A DNA stretch of 64,000 bases from Epichloe hybrida. Lineage: Eukaryota; Ascomycota; Sordariomycetes; Hypocreales; Clavicipitaceae. The stretch is from the NCBI GenBank assembly GCA_019022495.1, contig JAFEKR010000002.1:372001-436000 (forward strand). Direction: 5' to 3'. Shown here piece by piece: positions 46,044 through 56,837 of the stretch. The notes below the pieces were generated by a model. The model did no database searches, had not been told where the DNA came from, and worked only from the letters and a program-made list of their open reading frames with translations. Each line of letters opens with the position of its first letter. Positions within the stretch are counted from its first letter, which is position 1. Made by a program: the position numbers and the translations under genes.

Positions 46044-47833
46044 CAGAGTATTGTTTGTAGTGTAGTTAGTGTAGTTTTTAGGAAAAATTTGTATTTGTAG
46101 TGTAGTTTTTTTTTTTCTTATAGTTAATATATTGTAGGTTTTTTTTTTTTATAGTTAGTGTAATGTAGTTTTTTTTTTTTATAGTGTAGTGTAGTGTAGT
46201 TTTTTTTTGCTTATATTGTAGTGTAATTAGTGTAGTTACTAACTATACTAACTACAAAAACTACAATGTAATGTTAGTAAAAAAAAATTGGGCCTTTTTA
46301 TTATATAATGTTATTATAAGGATTAAAAGAAAGCTAGTTATATAGAAGCTTTTATTATTACCTATTTTACTTAATTAGTTATAGAATTTATAATATTTAC
46401 CTTTTTTTAAGAATTTTACTATAACTAGGGTTATTTATAATATTATACCTTTTTAATAATACTATTATACTTATTACTTTATTTTACTAATATAACTTTA
46501 AGAAAAACCTTCTAATTATTTTATTTACTATTATTATTAATTATTTTATATTTTTATTATTAATTTAATTAAAAAATACCCTAAACTAATATAATTAAAT
46601 TAAATTAGAAATCTAAATAAATATATAAAAGTTAATAGAATATATACTTAGTACTTAAATATTATTATTAATATAATAAGAATTTAAAAAAAGCTTAAAC
46701 TATTTATTTACTATTTAAACTAATTAAATATTACTTTAAGCTTTATAATTCTAAAGCTTTAAGAAATTATATATAGTAACTTTATATATCTTATTATAAT
46801 AATATATAAAGAAAGAATATAATAGACTAATATTTATAATTTATTAATAGATAACTAATAGTATTATTTTAATTACCTTATATAGCTTAAATAAGCTATA
46901 AAAAATAAGTTTAACTTATTTTTAAAAATAATACTAGGACTTAGTTTTATATAATATATTATACTTATTATAAAAGCTTTAATAACTTTTATAACCTTAA
47001 TTACTATTATTACTATAATTACTATTATTTTATATTTATTATTATTTTAAAAAAACACAAAAGAGAAAACATTTTTATAATATTAATATTTTTAAAAACC
47101 TTAAAATACTAAGTTATTAAAGGCTATAGCTTTTACTATAGTAATTTACTTATAATTACTAGTATTTATATTTAAGTTATTTATTTATTATTTATTTATT
47201 ATTAAACTTTAACACTAATAATATTATAAGTAATCTTAGTAATCTTAGTAATACTAGTAATATTAGTAATATTAGTATTATAAGCTATTATAAGCTATAA
47301 TAAGATATAATAAGCTACTTATATTAAGTTTACTAGTAGTTTTTTTTATAGTTTTTTTAAAATCAGTAATAATAATAATTTATAGAAATATAAAATAATT
47401 TATAGAAATAGTAAATAATATAATAAGAAGGTTTTTCTTTAAGTTATATTAAGGAAATAAAGTATTAAGTTAAATAGTATTATTAAAAAAGTATAATATT
47501 ATATATAACCTTACTTAGTTATAATAAAATTATAAAAATAATATAATATTATAAATTTTATAACTAATTTAATAAAATAAGTAATAATAAAAGCTTTTAT
47601 ATAACTAGCTTTCTTTTAACCTTATAAATACTAATAACTAATAAAAAGTCTAATACTATATTTGTAGTGTTTATAGTTAGTGTAGTTTAGGAAAAAAAAT
47701 TTGTAGTGTAATGTATTGTAGTTTTTTTTTCCTTATAGTTAGTGTAGTTTATAGTTTAGTGTAGTTTATAGTGTAGTTACTACACTACACTACAAATACT
47801 ACACTACACTACACGTTTTAGTGCAATACTCTG
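46044..47833 (+). mobile_element. hAT-like long-TIR element F, complete
   Basis: The element is 1790 bp, bounded by CAGAGTATTG and CAATACTCTG with the 8-bp duplication ATTATAAG at 46036-46043 and 47834-47841. The outer 470-500 bases on each side are reverse complements of each other, for example GAAGCTTTTATTATTACCTA on the left and its complement on the right. Dense TAGTGTAG arrays lie just inside both ends. No transposase frame is present. It provides the empty-site comparison for the solo LTR at 33317. Confidence 0.85.
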
Positions 47834-47841
47834 ATTATAAG

Positions 47842-48429
47842 TAACCTTACACCGCTTACAGTGGCTTTGCACTATTACCTTACTTTTCCCCCTTTTTTGC
47901 TTACCTTCTCTTCTAGCTAGATTTCTCTTTTTCTCTCTTTTCTTAGCTATTATTATTAACTTTATTACTATTATTAAATTTAACCCTTTTACACTAGTGT
48001 AATATTCCTTAGTATAACTAATACTAATTAGTAATTAACTATAACTATAGATAAGCTAGGTATTATAAAAAGAGATATTTCTATAAATAATATAGCCCCT
48101 TACCTCTTAAGCTAACTTATATAGGCTATTTAAGTAAAGAGGTATAACTCTAGAGTATACCAAAGGAAAATAGACTAGAATCCTAGTTATAGGCTTATTA
48201 GACTTCTAAGGGATTAATCTATTAACTCTTAGGCCTTTAGGATATTTAGTTAATTATTAATCTTATTATCTATTATAAGAAAACTAACTAAATAACTGAA
48301 TCTATTGCTATAAGGCATTTTATTTAAACCTAATATTAAAAATAATCCTTAGCTAAGCTAGCTAACCTAAATAACCTCTCTTTACACTCTCTTTATAATC
48401 CTTTTTCTCTTTTCTTTATAGCTTTTTAT
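47842..48429. other. A/T-rich DNA, partly degraded
   Basis: The first 50 bases are of mixed composition (ACCTTACACCGCTTACAGTG); the rest is A/T-rich with no open frame and no recognised element. Confidence 0.45.
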
Positions 48430-48437
48430 ACCTTAGT

Positions 48438-48847
48438 CAGAGTATTGCACTACAATTGATTTGTAGTGTATTTTTTATTTAACAAATAATATATATCTAA
48501 TCTTAGAAAATATATAGAGATATAAAACTTCTTTTTTTAGATAGATAACTAAAAAATTACAATGTAGTTATACATAAAAGTGGGTCTAAAAGTGGACCCC
48601 TTGCCTATAAATTAGAAAAACTACATTTTACTACATTTTAGCACTAAGAATACACTATAAATGTAGTTTTTCTAATTTACAGGCAAGGGGTCCACTTTTA
48701 GATCCACTTTTATATATAGTATTTTTCTTAGGATTTATCTCTATAGGATTACGTAATTTATAGGATAATCTATTTAATTATAAGCTAGCTATAAAAATAA
48801 ATGTAAAAACTACGAAACACACTACACTAACTACAAACAATACTCTG
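48438..48847. mobile_element. hAT-like MITE G, 410 bp
   Basis: It has perfect CAGAGTATTG / CAATACTCTG ends and an 8-bp duplication ACCTTAGT at 48430-48437 and 48848-48855. Only the terminal sequences resemble the larger elements. The centre is a separate inverted repeat with arms of about 54 bases (48575-48628 and 48659-48712) containing AAGTGGACCCCTTGCC. Confidence 0.88.
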
Positions 48848-48855
48848 ACCTTAGT

Positions 48856-49480
48856 GCTCTAGGTATTAAGTTACTTTTATATCTATGCTATCTTTATAGC
48901 CTATTTTTCCCTCTTTTACTATTTTTCCTTCTTTTACTCTTTTTCTATTATCTTTATTATTTCCCTTTATTTATCCTGTTAATCTTACTAATTCTATTTA
49001 TCCTATTTTATTTATCCTATTTATTTTACCCTATTTATCCTATTTATTCTATTTATCCTATTTACCCTATTTTTTCCTATTTTACCTATCCTTTAGATTT
49101 ACCTAGTTTATCTCTCTTAATAAGCATAGAAATTACCCTATTAGTATACTACTAGTTAGTTTATTTTAATTATTTAAGAAAACTAAACTTTTCTTAAGAA
49201 AGGGATAAAATTAAATATTAGACTATTAATAAAATAGACTGACTCCTTACCTTACTTTACCTAATACTAAGCTACCTTAAAAGTCTTTAGTAATAGCTTC
49301 TAAAAGACTAGAAAAAAATAGTTTACTAAAGTAACTATAGCTATATTTATTTATACTTATAAAAGACTAGGAAAAGCTTACCTAACTAGACTTAAAGACT
49401 ACTATATAGCCTAAGCTTAATAATTAGATAATAAGGTTTATTTATACTAGTAAGTATTAGAATTAGTAAGAAAAAGCGAC
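48856..49480. other. A/T-rich DNA with TCCTATTTA repeats
   Basis: Imperfect TATTTATCC/TTTATCCTA repeats lie at about 48968-49100. No open frame is present. The composition returns to normal at about 49,480. Confidence 0.5.
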
Positions 49481-50260
49481 GGGTTTGACTCTGTACATTA
49501 ATGCTAGAGATGGACTGTGTCTACCATAGATGTGTGAGTTCTCCACGGCGAAGATGCCAGGCTCACGCACTTTCCACATGTCTCATTGTTGGCTATGCCG
49601 TGACTTGTTGCCCCGAGACTGACGGTCAGAATCACGGCTGCTCGTGGACAAGTAACAATGATCTGGGTCGGTCGATTTGTCGGAATCCACTATTCTACAA
49701 GGCTCTGCAGGCTCTGCAGGCTCTGCGAAGTACGTATTACGGGCAACAACAAGCAACAACAAGGCTCCGGCTGCAACTTGGCCTTATCGGCAGCGCCAAG
49801 GCGTTTTTAAGCTCCAGTCCAGTCAAGTCCAGTCGCCCACCACAGCCACAGCCAGCCTGGCGGGTCCAAGTCACGCACGAGCGGCACGACTTCGACGACT
49901 CTGGCCGCTGGACCCGCTGGACATCCATCTCGACCTCGTGCAACCTCGACGCCCGGACGTCTCGCAACTCATCACTACCCTACGACTTCATTCACCACAT
50001 TAGTATTGCCTACGCTGTTTTGTCTCTGCTGTTTCTTAGTCCCTTCCTCCACAGCAGCCGATCGACGGCGTTGCACGGGGGAACTGGAGCTGACAAGCGT
50101 CACCGTCAACGTCACGGAGCAGAGTGGATGGGTGGCCACTGACTGGTAGGTCCGTCATTAGCCGTCCAACAAGCTCGCAGCGGACGATTGCCAGAAGCAT
50201 CATCATTCCTGGCTGGCCCTCCTCCCCTCCAGCCCGGGAAACTATTCACCATTGTCAGTT
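49481..50260. promoter_or_regulatory. Upstream region of the Gid1 homologue
   Basis: This is normal-composition sequence with a GGCTCTGCA triple repeat (about 49699-49728) and C/T-rich runs toward the start codon. An open frame at 49501-50142 has no recognisable features and is probably leader or promoter sequence. Confidence 0.4.
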
Positions 50261-52743
50261 ATGGACCAGCATGGCTTATCTGGTATTTCAGACTCAGACT
50301 CGTCAGCTGGAGGCTCTATCCACCCGCGAACCCGCCCCGTCGCCTCCTCCGCCTTCACCTCCGAACCACCGACTCGAGCTGGTCCCAGCTCTCACTTCTA
50401 CACACACCAAGCTCGCACATCGACACCGAGCGCCAACGGTGGTCTGCTCCTTGGCCCGACCTTCGGTCTTGCCTCGGCGGCCCCTTGTGGGGAGAATAAC
50501 GAGATGGACGACACGGCGAATGGAACCGTGAATCACCACGGGCCGAGGATGGGCGCTAGCTTGCCGTCGTTTTCTCGTCGCTTCGAGACGTTCATGGCTG
50601 AGATGGATGAGAACAGTGGCTTACCAAGGGCGGATGACGGCTTCTTTGTCCCATCATATCTCTCCAAATCGACCCATGTTCGGAAGTTAAAGGAAGCGCA
50701 CGAGGCCCGAATTCAAGCTCAAACTGAATTGAGGCTGTCGTCCCCAAACGGAACCAGCTCGAATGGTGTTGGCTTCCCTCAACAGTTACTTCCCGCTGGA
50801 TCCCACCGAGGCATGTCGCATAACGTTATCGAGCGACCTCCACCTTTTGAAGAAGATGATACCATGGAACCCCTGCCATCACGATGGAATAAAGATGACA
50901 AGTGGCCAGAGCTTGAGATACTACCTGACGGCTGCTCAGTCGAGTTTACTGGTCCCAGAAACCCCAGTGATCGCGACCATGAAGCCTCGGCGGTGCGGGC
51001 GGACCATTATATGCCTCCTCAGTGTGGAATATACTACTATGAGGTCAGCATCATGCATGGGAAGCGGGATGAGTAAGTCAATATCCGAAGCCAGTTTGAG
51101 AAAAAAATAAAAAATGCGGGTGTTAAGTCTGTGGGGGGCAGAGCCGAAAACTGACGTTCTGAAAGCACCACCATTGCCATTGGCTTTTCAACCAAAAATG
51201 CTGCAATGTCACGACCCGTTGGTTGGGAGCCTGAGTCCTGGGCCTACCACGGAGACGACGGTCGTTGTTTTACCGGTCAAAACGTTGGACGACCATTTGG
51301 CCCAACTTTCACCACGGGTGATGTCGTTGGATGTGGTGTCAACTTCCGCGACCGCACGGCATTTTTCACCAAGAATGGTGTCAAAATAGGCAAGTTCACG
51401 CTCGGTGTCGATGTTTTGCTGCAGCCGCGAGTCTAATCATGGCATGACAGGCGTTGCTTTTCATGATGTGGCCCGGGGCAAGCTCTACCCCTCCGTCAGT
51501 TTGAAAAAGCCACGAGAGCATGTTTGGGTCAATTTTGGTCAGCATCCATTTATTTTCGACATTGATAATATGATGCTGGTAAGCCGTCTTCTTTTTCCTT
51601 TCCCTTCCTTTCCCTTTCTTTCCCTCCCTTTCCCAGTCGTATCACCATACGACGGCGTCAGAGAGGACATAGCAGGCTAATCTTCAGTAGGAGCAAAAAA
51701 ACAAAATCCGAGCAGATATTCAAAATACCGATATATCAAGACTTGAGCCTGGTTTGGGTGAGACGGACTTGATACATGCTTTGGTTCTGCAGTTCTTGCA
51801 GCATGATGGCTACGTTGAGACAGCACGTGTCTTTGCCAAGGACATCAAGCAACAGAAGGAGGCGTTGAGACTGGATCCGGATGTTACTGTTGACGGCATA
51901 AACATCAAGGACGATGAGGATGCTAATAACAGACAACGTGAGTTTTTTGTCGAGAAGACGCGGGGTGCGATGGACACTGACGATTGTTCAACAGGGATCA
52001 GAAGGGCTATCCTGGAAGGGGACATTGACCGTGCTCTCAAGCTGACGAACGCGTATTACCCGCAAGTTTTTCGCGACAATGAAGAGATGCATTTCAAGCT
52101 ACGATGTCGGAAATTCATCGAGCTTGTCAGGATGGCTGCGCAACTTCGAGCAGGTGGCGAGTCGAAGAATAGCAATGGCAACGGGCCCACAGGGGTAGGC
52201 ATCTCGCAGGATATGGACGTCGATGGTAACGGCGCAGACGGCATGTCTTGGAATGAGACCATGGATACCGAAGCTGTAGACACACAGCCGGAGATGATGA
52301 AGCTCGAGCAAGAAATGCTCGACTATGGGCGGACGCTAGGTGCAGAATACACCAATGATGCTCGCCCTGAAATCAGCAAGGCCCTCGGCGAAATATGGGC
52401 ACTAGTGGCATACGCAAATCCGCTCAAGGAGCCTAAAGTTAGCCACCTCCTTGGCCGAAAAGGACGAGTTGCAGTTGCTGAGGAACTCAACTCGGCCATC
52501 TTATGTAAGACCAAACCTGCACCCGCTCCATCTTGGCTCACGAGACCTTTACTAACAGTTCCCTGTGAAGCATCGTTGGGTAAGTCCTCGCGTGCATCGT
52601 TGGAAAAACTCTTTGCACAAACGTCTGTGCTCCTCGAGGATCTCAGGGCAGACGGTGGATCGGGCGCTTTTGTAGCGGTACAGGATGTGGTGGACTTTGT
52701 AAGGGAATCTGTCCCATTGTCACCGTCATCATCATCATCATAG
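50261..52743 (+). CDS. gid1: RanBPM/Gid1 (Vid30) homologue, SPRY-LisH-CTLH-CRA
   Basis: The predicted protein is 697 residues in six exons: 50261-51072, 51166-51389, 51451-51578, 51691-51937, 51995-52504 and 52571-52743. Yeast Gid1/Vid30 and animal RanBP9/10 are scaffold subunits of the GID/CTLH ubiquitin ligase, which degrades gluconeogenic enzymes and other targets. Seen: a disordered N-terminus, a SPRY domain (about 215-385) with IYYYEVSI, GWEPESWAYHGDDGRCF and VGCGVNF, a LisH motif (411-443), a CTLH motif starting at RRAILEGDIDRALKLTN, and a C-terminal CRA region. All exon junctions keep frame. The second intron needs a GC donor (GGCAAGT at 51390). Introns four and five are multiples of three. 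The start at 50261 is the first in-frame ATG; the frame is open slightly further upstream. Confidence 0.92.
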
Positions 52744-53721
52744 CGGAAGTGCCGACCAGGACGCCCAATATTGACCTCTGTCCGCCCCGCGGGCCGCTCC
52801 ACGTCACTCAAGTGACCGAAGTCGCTCGGTCCATTCTTCTTCTCTTCTTTGACTGTATTGCATTACACTACGGGCGGTGTTTGGCGGGGCTGGCTTTCTT
52901 GCGTTGTATTTGTTGCCCTTTTGACCTTGTATTGCTTTCACCTGGAAGAAGCTGGTGGGTATGGGATGGGGAAGCATTCTGATATTCGGCCTCGGCGGCG
53001 TTGCATGATGACAGTGGACTTGCGCTCCTTTGGATGACAAGCTTGCTTGAATTGGCTGGACGATATGGGGGATCTTTTGTGGTTTTTTTTTTCTTAAATT
53101 GTATGTAGCCCAGGGGCTGTGGACCAGGTGGCTTAATATAGCATAGATGGTTTGAGACGGTCCACGTGATGGGTCGCGACGAGGCGGAATGGCCTGTGTA
53201 CCTACCTACCTGGTATGTAGGTAGCGCTTCTGGAATAGCGATATAGAAAAGTCCAAAGCGTTGAAGCGTATCAAACTCGTCGCGTGTCGGGGGATATATG
53301 TGTACGATGATGACACCTTGTTCCACGACGATGTTGAGGCAGGCCATCCGGGGCAGTTGTGGCGTGAAATCTCACAATCACACATGCATGCCATGCCATG
53401 CCATGCCATGCGTAGATGGAATACACGCCGAGACGTGGACGCGCAAAGACAAATGCATCTCAGCATGGGTCACCCGAGAACTACATACCTACCTACCCGC
53501 TCACATCAACTGAAAGAAGGCCATCCATCTCGCCTGGTCCATTTTTTTTAATTTAAATACAGACAGACAAGGCCCGAGTGGTCGGCACAAAGATCCCATA
53601 AACATACAGTCAAGTATAATTACAACGCGCCCCGTGTGTGCGTGCGTGCGTGCGTGCATCCTTTGGGAATTTCCAACCCAAGCAGCTTATTTCCGACCGG
53701 GGCCGCGCAAAACAAGTCGCT
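52744..53721. other. Convergent intergenic region with short repeats
   Basis: The region lies between the stop of the Gid1 homologue and the stop of the metaxin-like gene. It contains an inverted CTACCTACC/GGTAGGTAG pair (about 53200-53224), a CCATG pentamer array (about 53388-53412) and a GTGC tetramer array (about 53635-53659). No gene is supported. Confidence 0.5.
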
Positions 53722-54839
53722 TCAAGCACCGCCCTCCTCCCCCCAACACCTCTCGTACAGCCTCCTCGCGTGGCCAACGAGGTTCCCACAGCCGGCGAGA
53801 CACTCTGCGAGCCTGCCGTCCTGCCAGCCCATCCTGTCGTCCCCAATCAAGTACGTGTAAGCAAAGACGTCTGCGTCGAACGGGCCAGGCGACGGCCCCC
53901 CAGAGAACCACTCCTGGTCGCCGAGGAGAGCCGACAGCGCCGCGAGCGCCGCCTCCGCATCGCGGTACACCTGCGAGGGCCGCACGACTCGGCCGCGTGT
54001 CGTTTGGAGAATCTCCCTCGTGGCTGCGGCGCGGAGGCTCCGCAGCAGGGTGTCGCGCAGCGGCGGGCGAGGGAGGTACAGCCTCGAGAGGAGCGCCGTG
54101 TGGACGGGGTCGAGGTACAGCGTGTAGAGCTGCTTGCGCCGTTAGTCTGGTTGCTTGCGCGGGAGGGGAGGAATGAATGGATGGATGGGGCGTGGTTTTT
54201 TATTATTATTTTTTGCGAACCCATGCTGGACGGATGCTCTGCGCTAGAAGCGACGCGTAGGCTTGTTGGCGGGCGACGGCAAGGGGGCGCTCGTCGGGCC
54301 ACGCGAGAGACGGGTGGTGCTCGCGCGCGTACTGGGCGATTCGGTCGCCGGCGAGGGGGATGTTGTCGGGCCGCGAGGAGGAGGAGGAGGAGGGGAGGAG
54401 GAGGAAGGGGAGCGCGCCGGAGGGGGAGGCGTGGTTGGTCGAGGGGACGAGGTCGGCTTGTAGGCCTGCGATGCGGAGAAGGGTCTTTCCTTGGATGTCA
54501 GTTTGCTTTTTTTTTGGGGGGGGGGGAGTTTGTTCTTCTTCTTCTTCTTCGTTGAAAGCTTTGCTCGGGAAAATTTAGGGGCCGGCAGGTGCGAGGAAAA
54601 AAAAAAGAAACACATACCTGCCACTTCAGACAAGCGGGATTATAGCTCGGCAGCCCGCGTGCGGCATCGTCGTCGGTCGAAAACACATGAAGCTCTGCGC
54701 GGGCCCGCGGCCGGTCCGGCGACCGTGCGGGAAGGGGCTCTGCCTCGCGGACTTGCAGCGGGAAGAGCTTGAAGAGCTGGCGGATCGGGCGCGGCGCGGC
54801 GAAGAGGCTTGCGTTGGGGGGGGCGGCGGGTGCTGCCAT
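53722..54839 (-). CDS. Metaxin/Sam37-like outer mitochondrial membrane protein
   Basis: The predicted protein is 297 residues in three exons on the minus strand, 54839-54618, 54484-54221 and 54129-53722, with introns of 133 and 91 nt. Metaxin and Sam37 (Tom37) are subunits of the sorting and assembly machinery that inserts beta-barrel proteins into the mitochondrial outer membrane. Seen: the N-terminal metaxin segment AELHVFSTDDDAARGLPSYN and CLKWQ, joined by splicing to TLLRIAGLQADLVPSTNHAS and then SGALPFLLLP. A GST-C-like C-terminal half follows, with RPAW joined to LYTLYLDPVHTALLSRLYL and FDADVFAYTYLI. The second intron has a less common GTTCGC donor. No C-terminal membrane segment is seen. 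The frame is open upstream, but ATG 54839 fits the family start. Confidence 0.85.
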
Positions 54840-55107
54840 TTGTCTATTTGTCCGGGTGAAGGGCGTTGCCTTCTTCGCGTGGGCGCGGGTGGGTGGTGGA
54901 TGGTGGATGCGGTTTTGAAGAGGATTTCTGGTGTTGCGGCGTTGCAAGTGTTGGGAGGAAGGTTCCCGCCGAGGTCGGGTGGGTGGTGGATGGGTGGGGT
55001 CTGCGTTTTCGCTGGGACGAATTAGATGAATGGGTCCAGCGCCAGTAAAAGTCCCACCACGAGGAGCGCTAAGGCTGAGCGGCTGAAAGATGACCTTGTG
55101 TGTATAG
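54840..55107. promoter_or_regulatory. Upstream region of the metaxin-like gene
   Basis: GGTGGGTGGTGGATG repeats occur at about 54889-54907 and 54979-54996. The region ends where hAT-like element A begins. Confidence 0.4.
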
Positions 55108-56785
55108 CAGAGTATTGCACTAAAACGTGTAGTGTAGTGTAGTAACTACACTATAAATTACACTATACTATAAACTACACTAACTATAAGGAAAAAAAAA
55201 CTACACTATACTAACTATAAAAAAAAAAAAAACTATAATATATTATACTATAAATTTTTTTTCCTAAACTACACTAACTATAAACACTATAAATATAGTA
55301 TTAGACTTTTTATTAGTTATTAGTATTATAAGGATTAAAAGAATGCTAGTTATATAAAAGCTTTTATTATTACCTATTTTATTTAATTAGTTATAGAATT
55401 TATAATATTATATTATTTTAGTAATTTTACTATAACTAAGTAAGGTTATATATAATATTATACTTTTTAATAATACTATTTAACTTAATACTTTATTTCC
55501 CTAATATAACTTAAAGAAAAACCTTCTTATTATATTATTTACTATTTCTATAAATTATTTTATATTTCTATAAATTATTATTATTACTTATTTTAAAAAA
55601 CTATAAAAAGAACTACTAGTAAACTTAATATAAGTAGCTTATTATATCTTATTATAGCTTATAATAGCTTATAATAGCTTATAATACTAATATTACTAGT
55701 ATTACTAAGATTACTAAGATTACTAAGATTACTAAGATTACTAAGATTACTAAGATTACTTAGTTATTTAGTGTTAAAGTTTAATAATAAATAAATAATA
55801 AATAAATAATAAATAAATAACTTAAATATAAATACTAGTAATTATAAGTAAATTACTATAGTAAAAGCTATAGTTTTTAATAACTTAGTATTTTAAGGTT
55901 TTTAAAAATATTAATATTATAAAAATGTTTTCTTTTTTATGTTTTTAAACTTATTTTTTATAGCTTATTTAAGCTATATAAGGTAATTAAAATAATACTA
56001 TTAGTTATCTATTAATAAATTATAAATATTAGTCTATTATATTCTTTCTTTATGTATTATTATAATAAGATATATAAAGTTACTATATATAACTTCTTAA
56101 AGCTTTAGAATTATAAAGCTTAAAGTAATATTTAATTAGTTTAAATAATAAATAAATAGTTTAAGCTTTTTTTAAGTTCTTATTATATTAATAATAATAT
56201 TAAAGTACTAAGTATATATTCTATTAACTTTTATATATTTATTTAGATTTTTAATTTAATTTAATTATATTAGTTTAAGGTATTTTTTAATTAAATTAAT
56301 AATAAAAATATAAAATAATTAATAATAATAGTAAATAAAATAATTAGAAGGTTTTTCTTAAAGTTATATTAGTAAAATAAAGTAATAAGTATAATATTAT
56401 TATTAAAAAGGTATAATATTATAAATAACCCTAGTTATAGTAAAATTCTTAAAAAAAAGTAAATATTATAAATTCTATAACTAATTAAGTAAAATAGGTA
56501 ATAATAAAAGCTTCTATATAACTAGCTTTCTTTTAATCCTTATAATAACATTATATAATAAAAAGGCCTACTTTTTTTTTTTACTAACACTACATTATAG
56601 TTTTTATAGTTAGTGTAGTTAGTAACTACACTAACTATACTACACTATAAGCAAAAAAAAACTACACTACACTAACTATAAAAAAAAAAAAACTACACTA
56701 TACTAACTATAAGAAAAAAAAAACTACACTATAAATACAAATTTTTCCTAAAAACTACACTAATTACACTACAAACAATACTCTG
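55108..56785 (-). mobile_element. hAT-like long-TIR element A
   Basis: The element is 1678 bp, bounded by CAGAGTATTGCACTAAAACG and CAATACTCTG. It is inverted relative to B, F and C. The left flank GTGTATAG and right flank CCTATTAG do not match, so the target duplication has been lost or the element is rearranged. A run of TTACTAAGA repeats lies at about 55698-55758. It is RIP-degraded, with no open frame. Confidence 0.8.
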
Positions 56786-56837
56786 CCTATTAGGGACTAA
56801 ATTCCTCACTACAATCTATAGGGGAGACCCTAAAGGT
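56786..56837 (+). mobile_element. 52-bp copia fragment between elements A and B
   Basis: The sequence matches 63542-63593 of the copia element downstream with three mismatches. It corresponds to the RNase H side of the polyprotein. It fills the whole gap between the two inverted hAT-like copies. Confidence 0.85.

Noticed and set aside
49501..50142. Plus-strand frame of 213 codons upstream of the Gid1 homologue
   Set aside because: No motif, a non-conserved composition, and it runs in a leader region with overlapping frames; left as promoter/leader.
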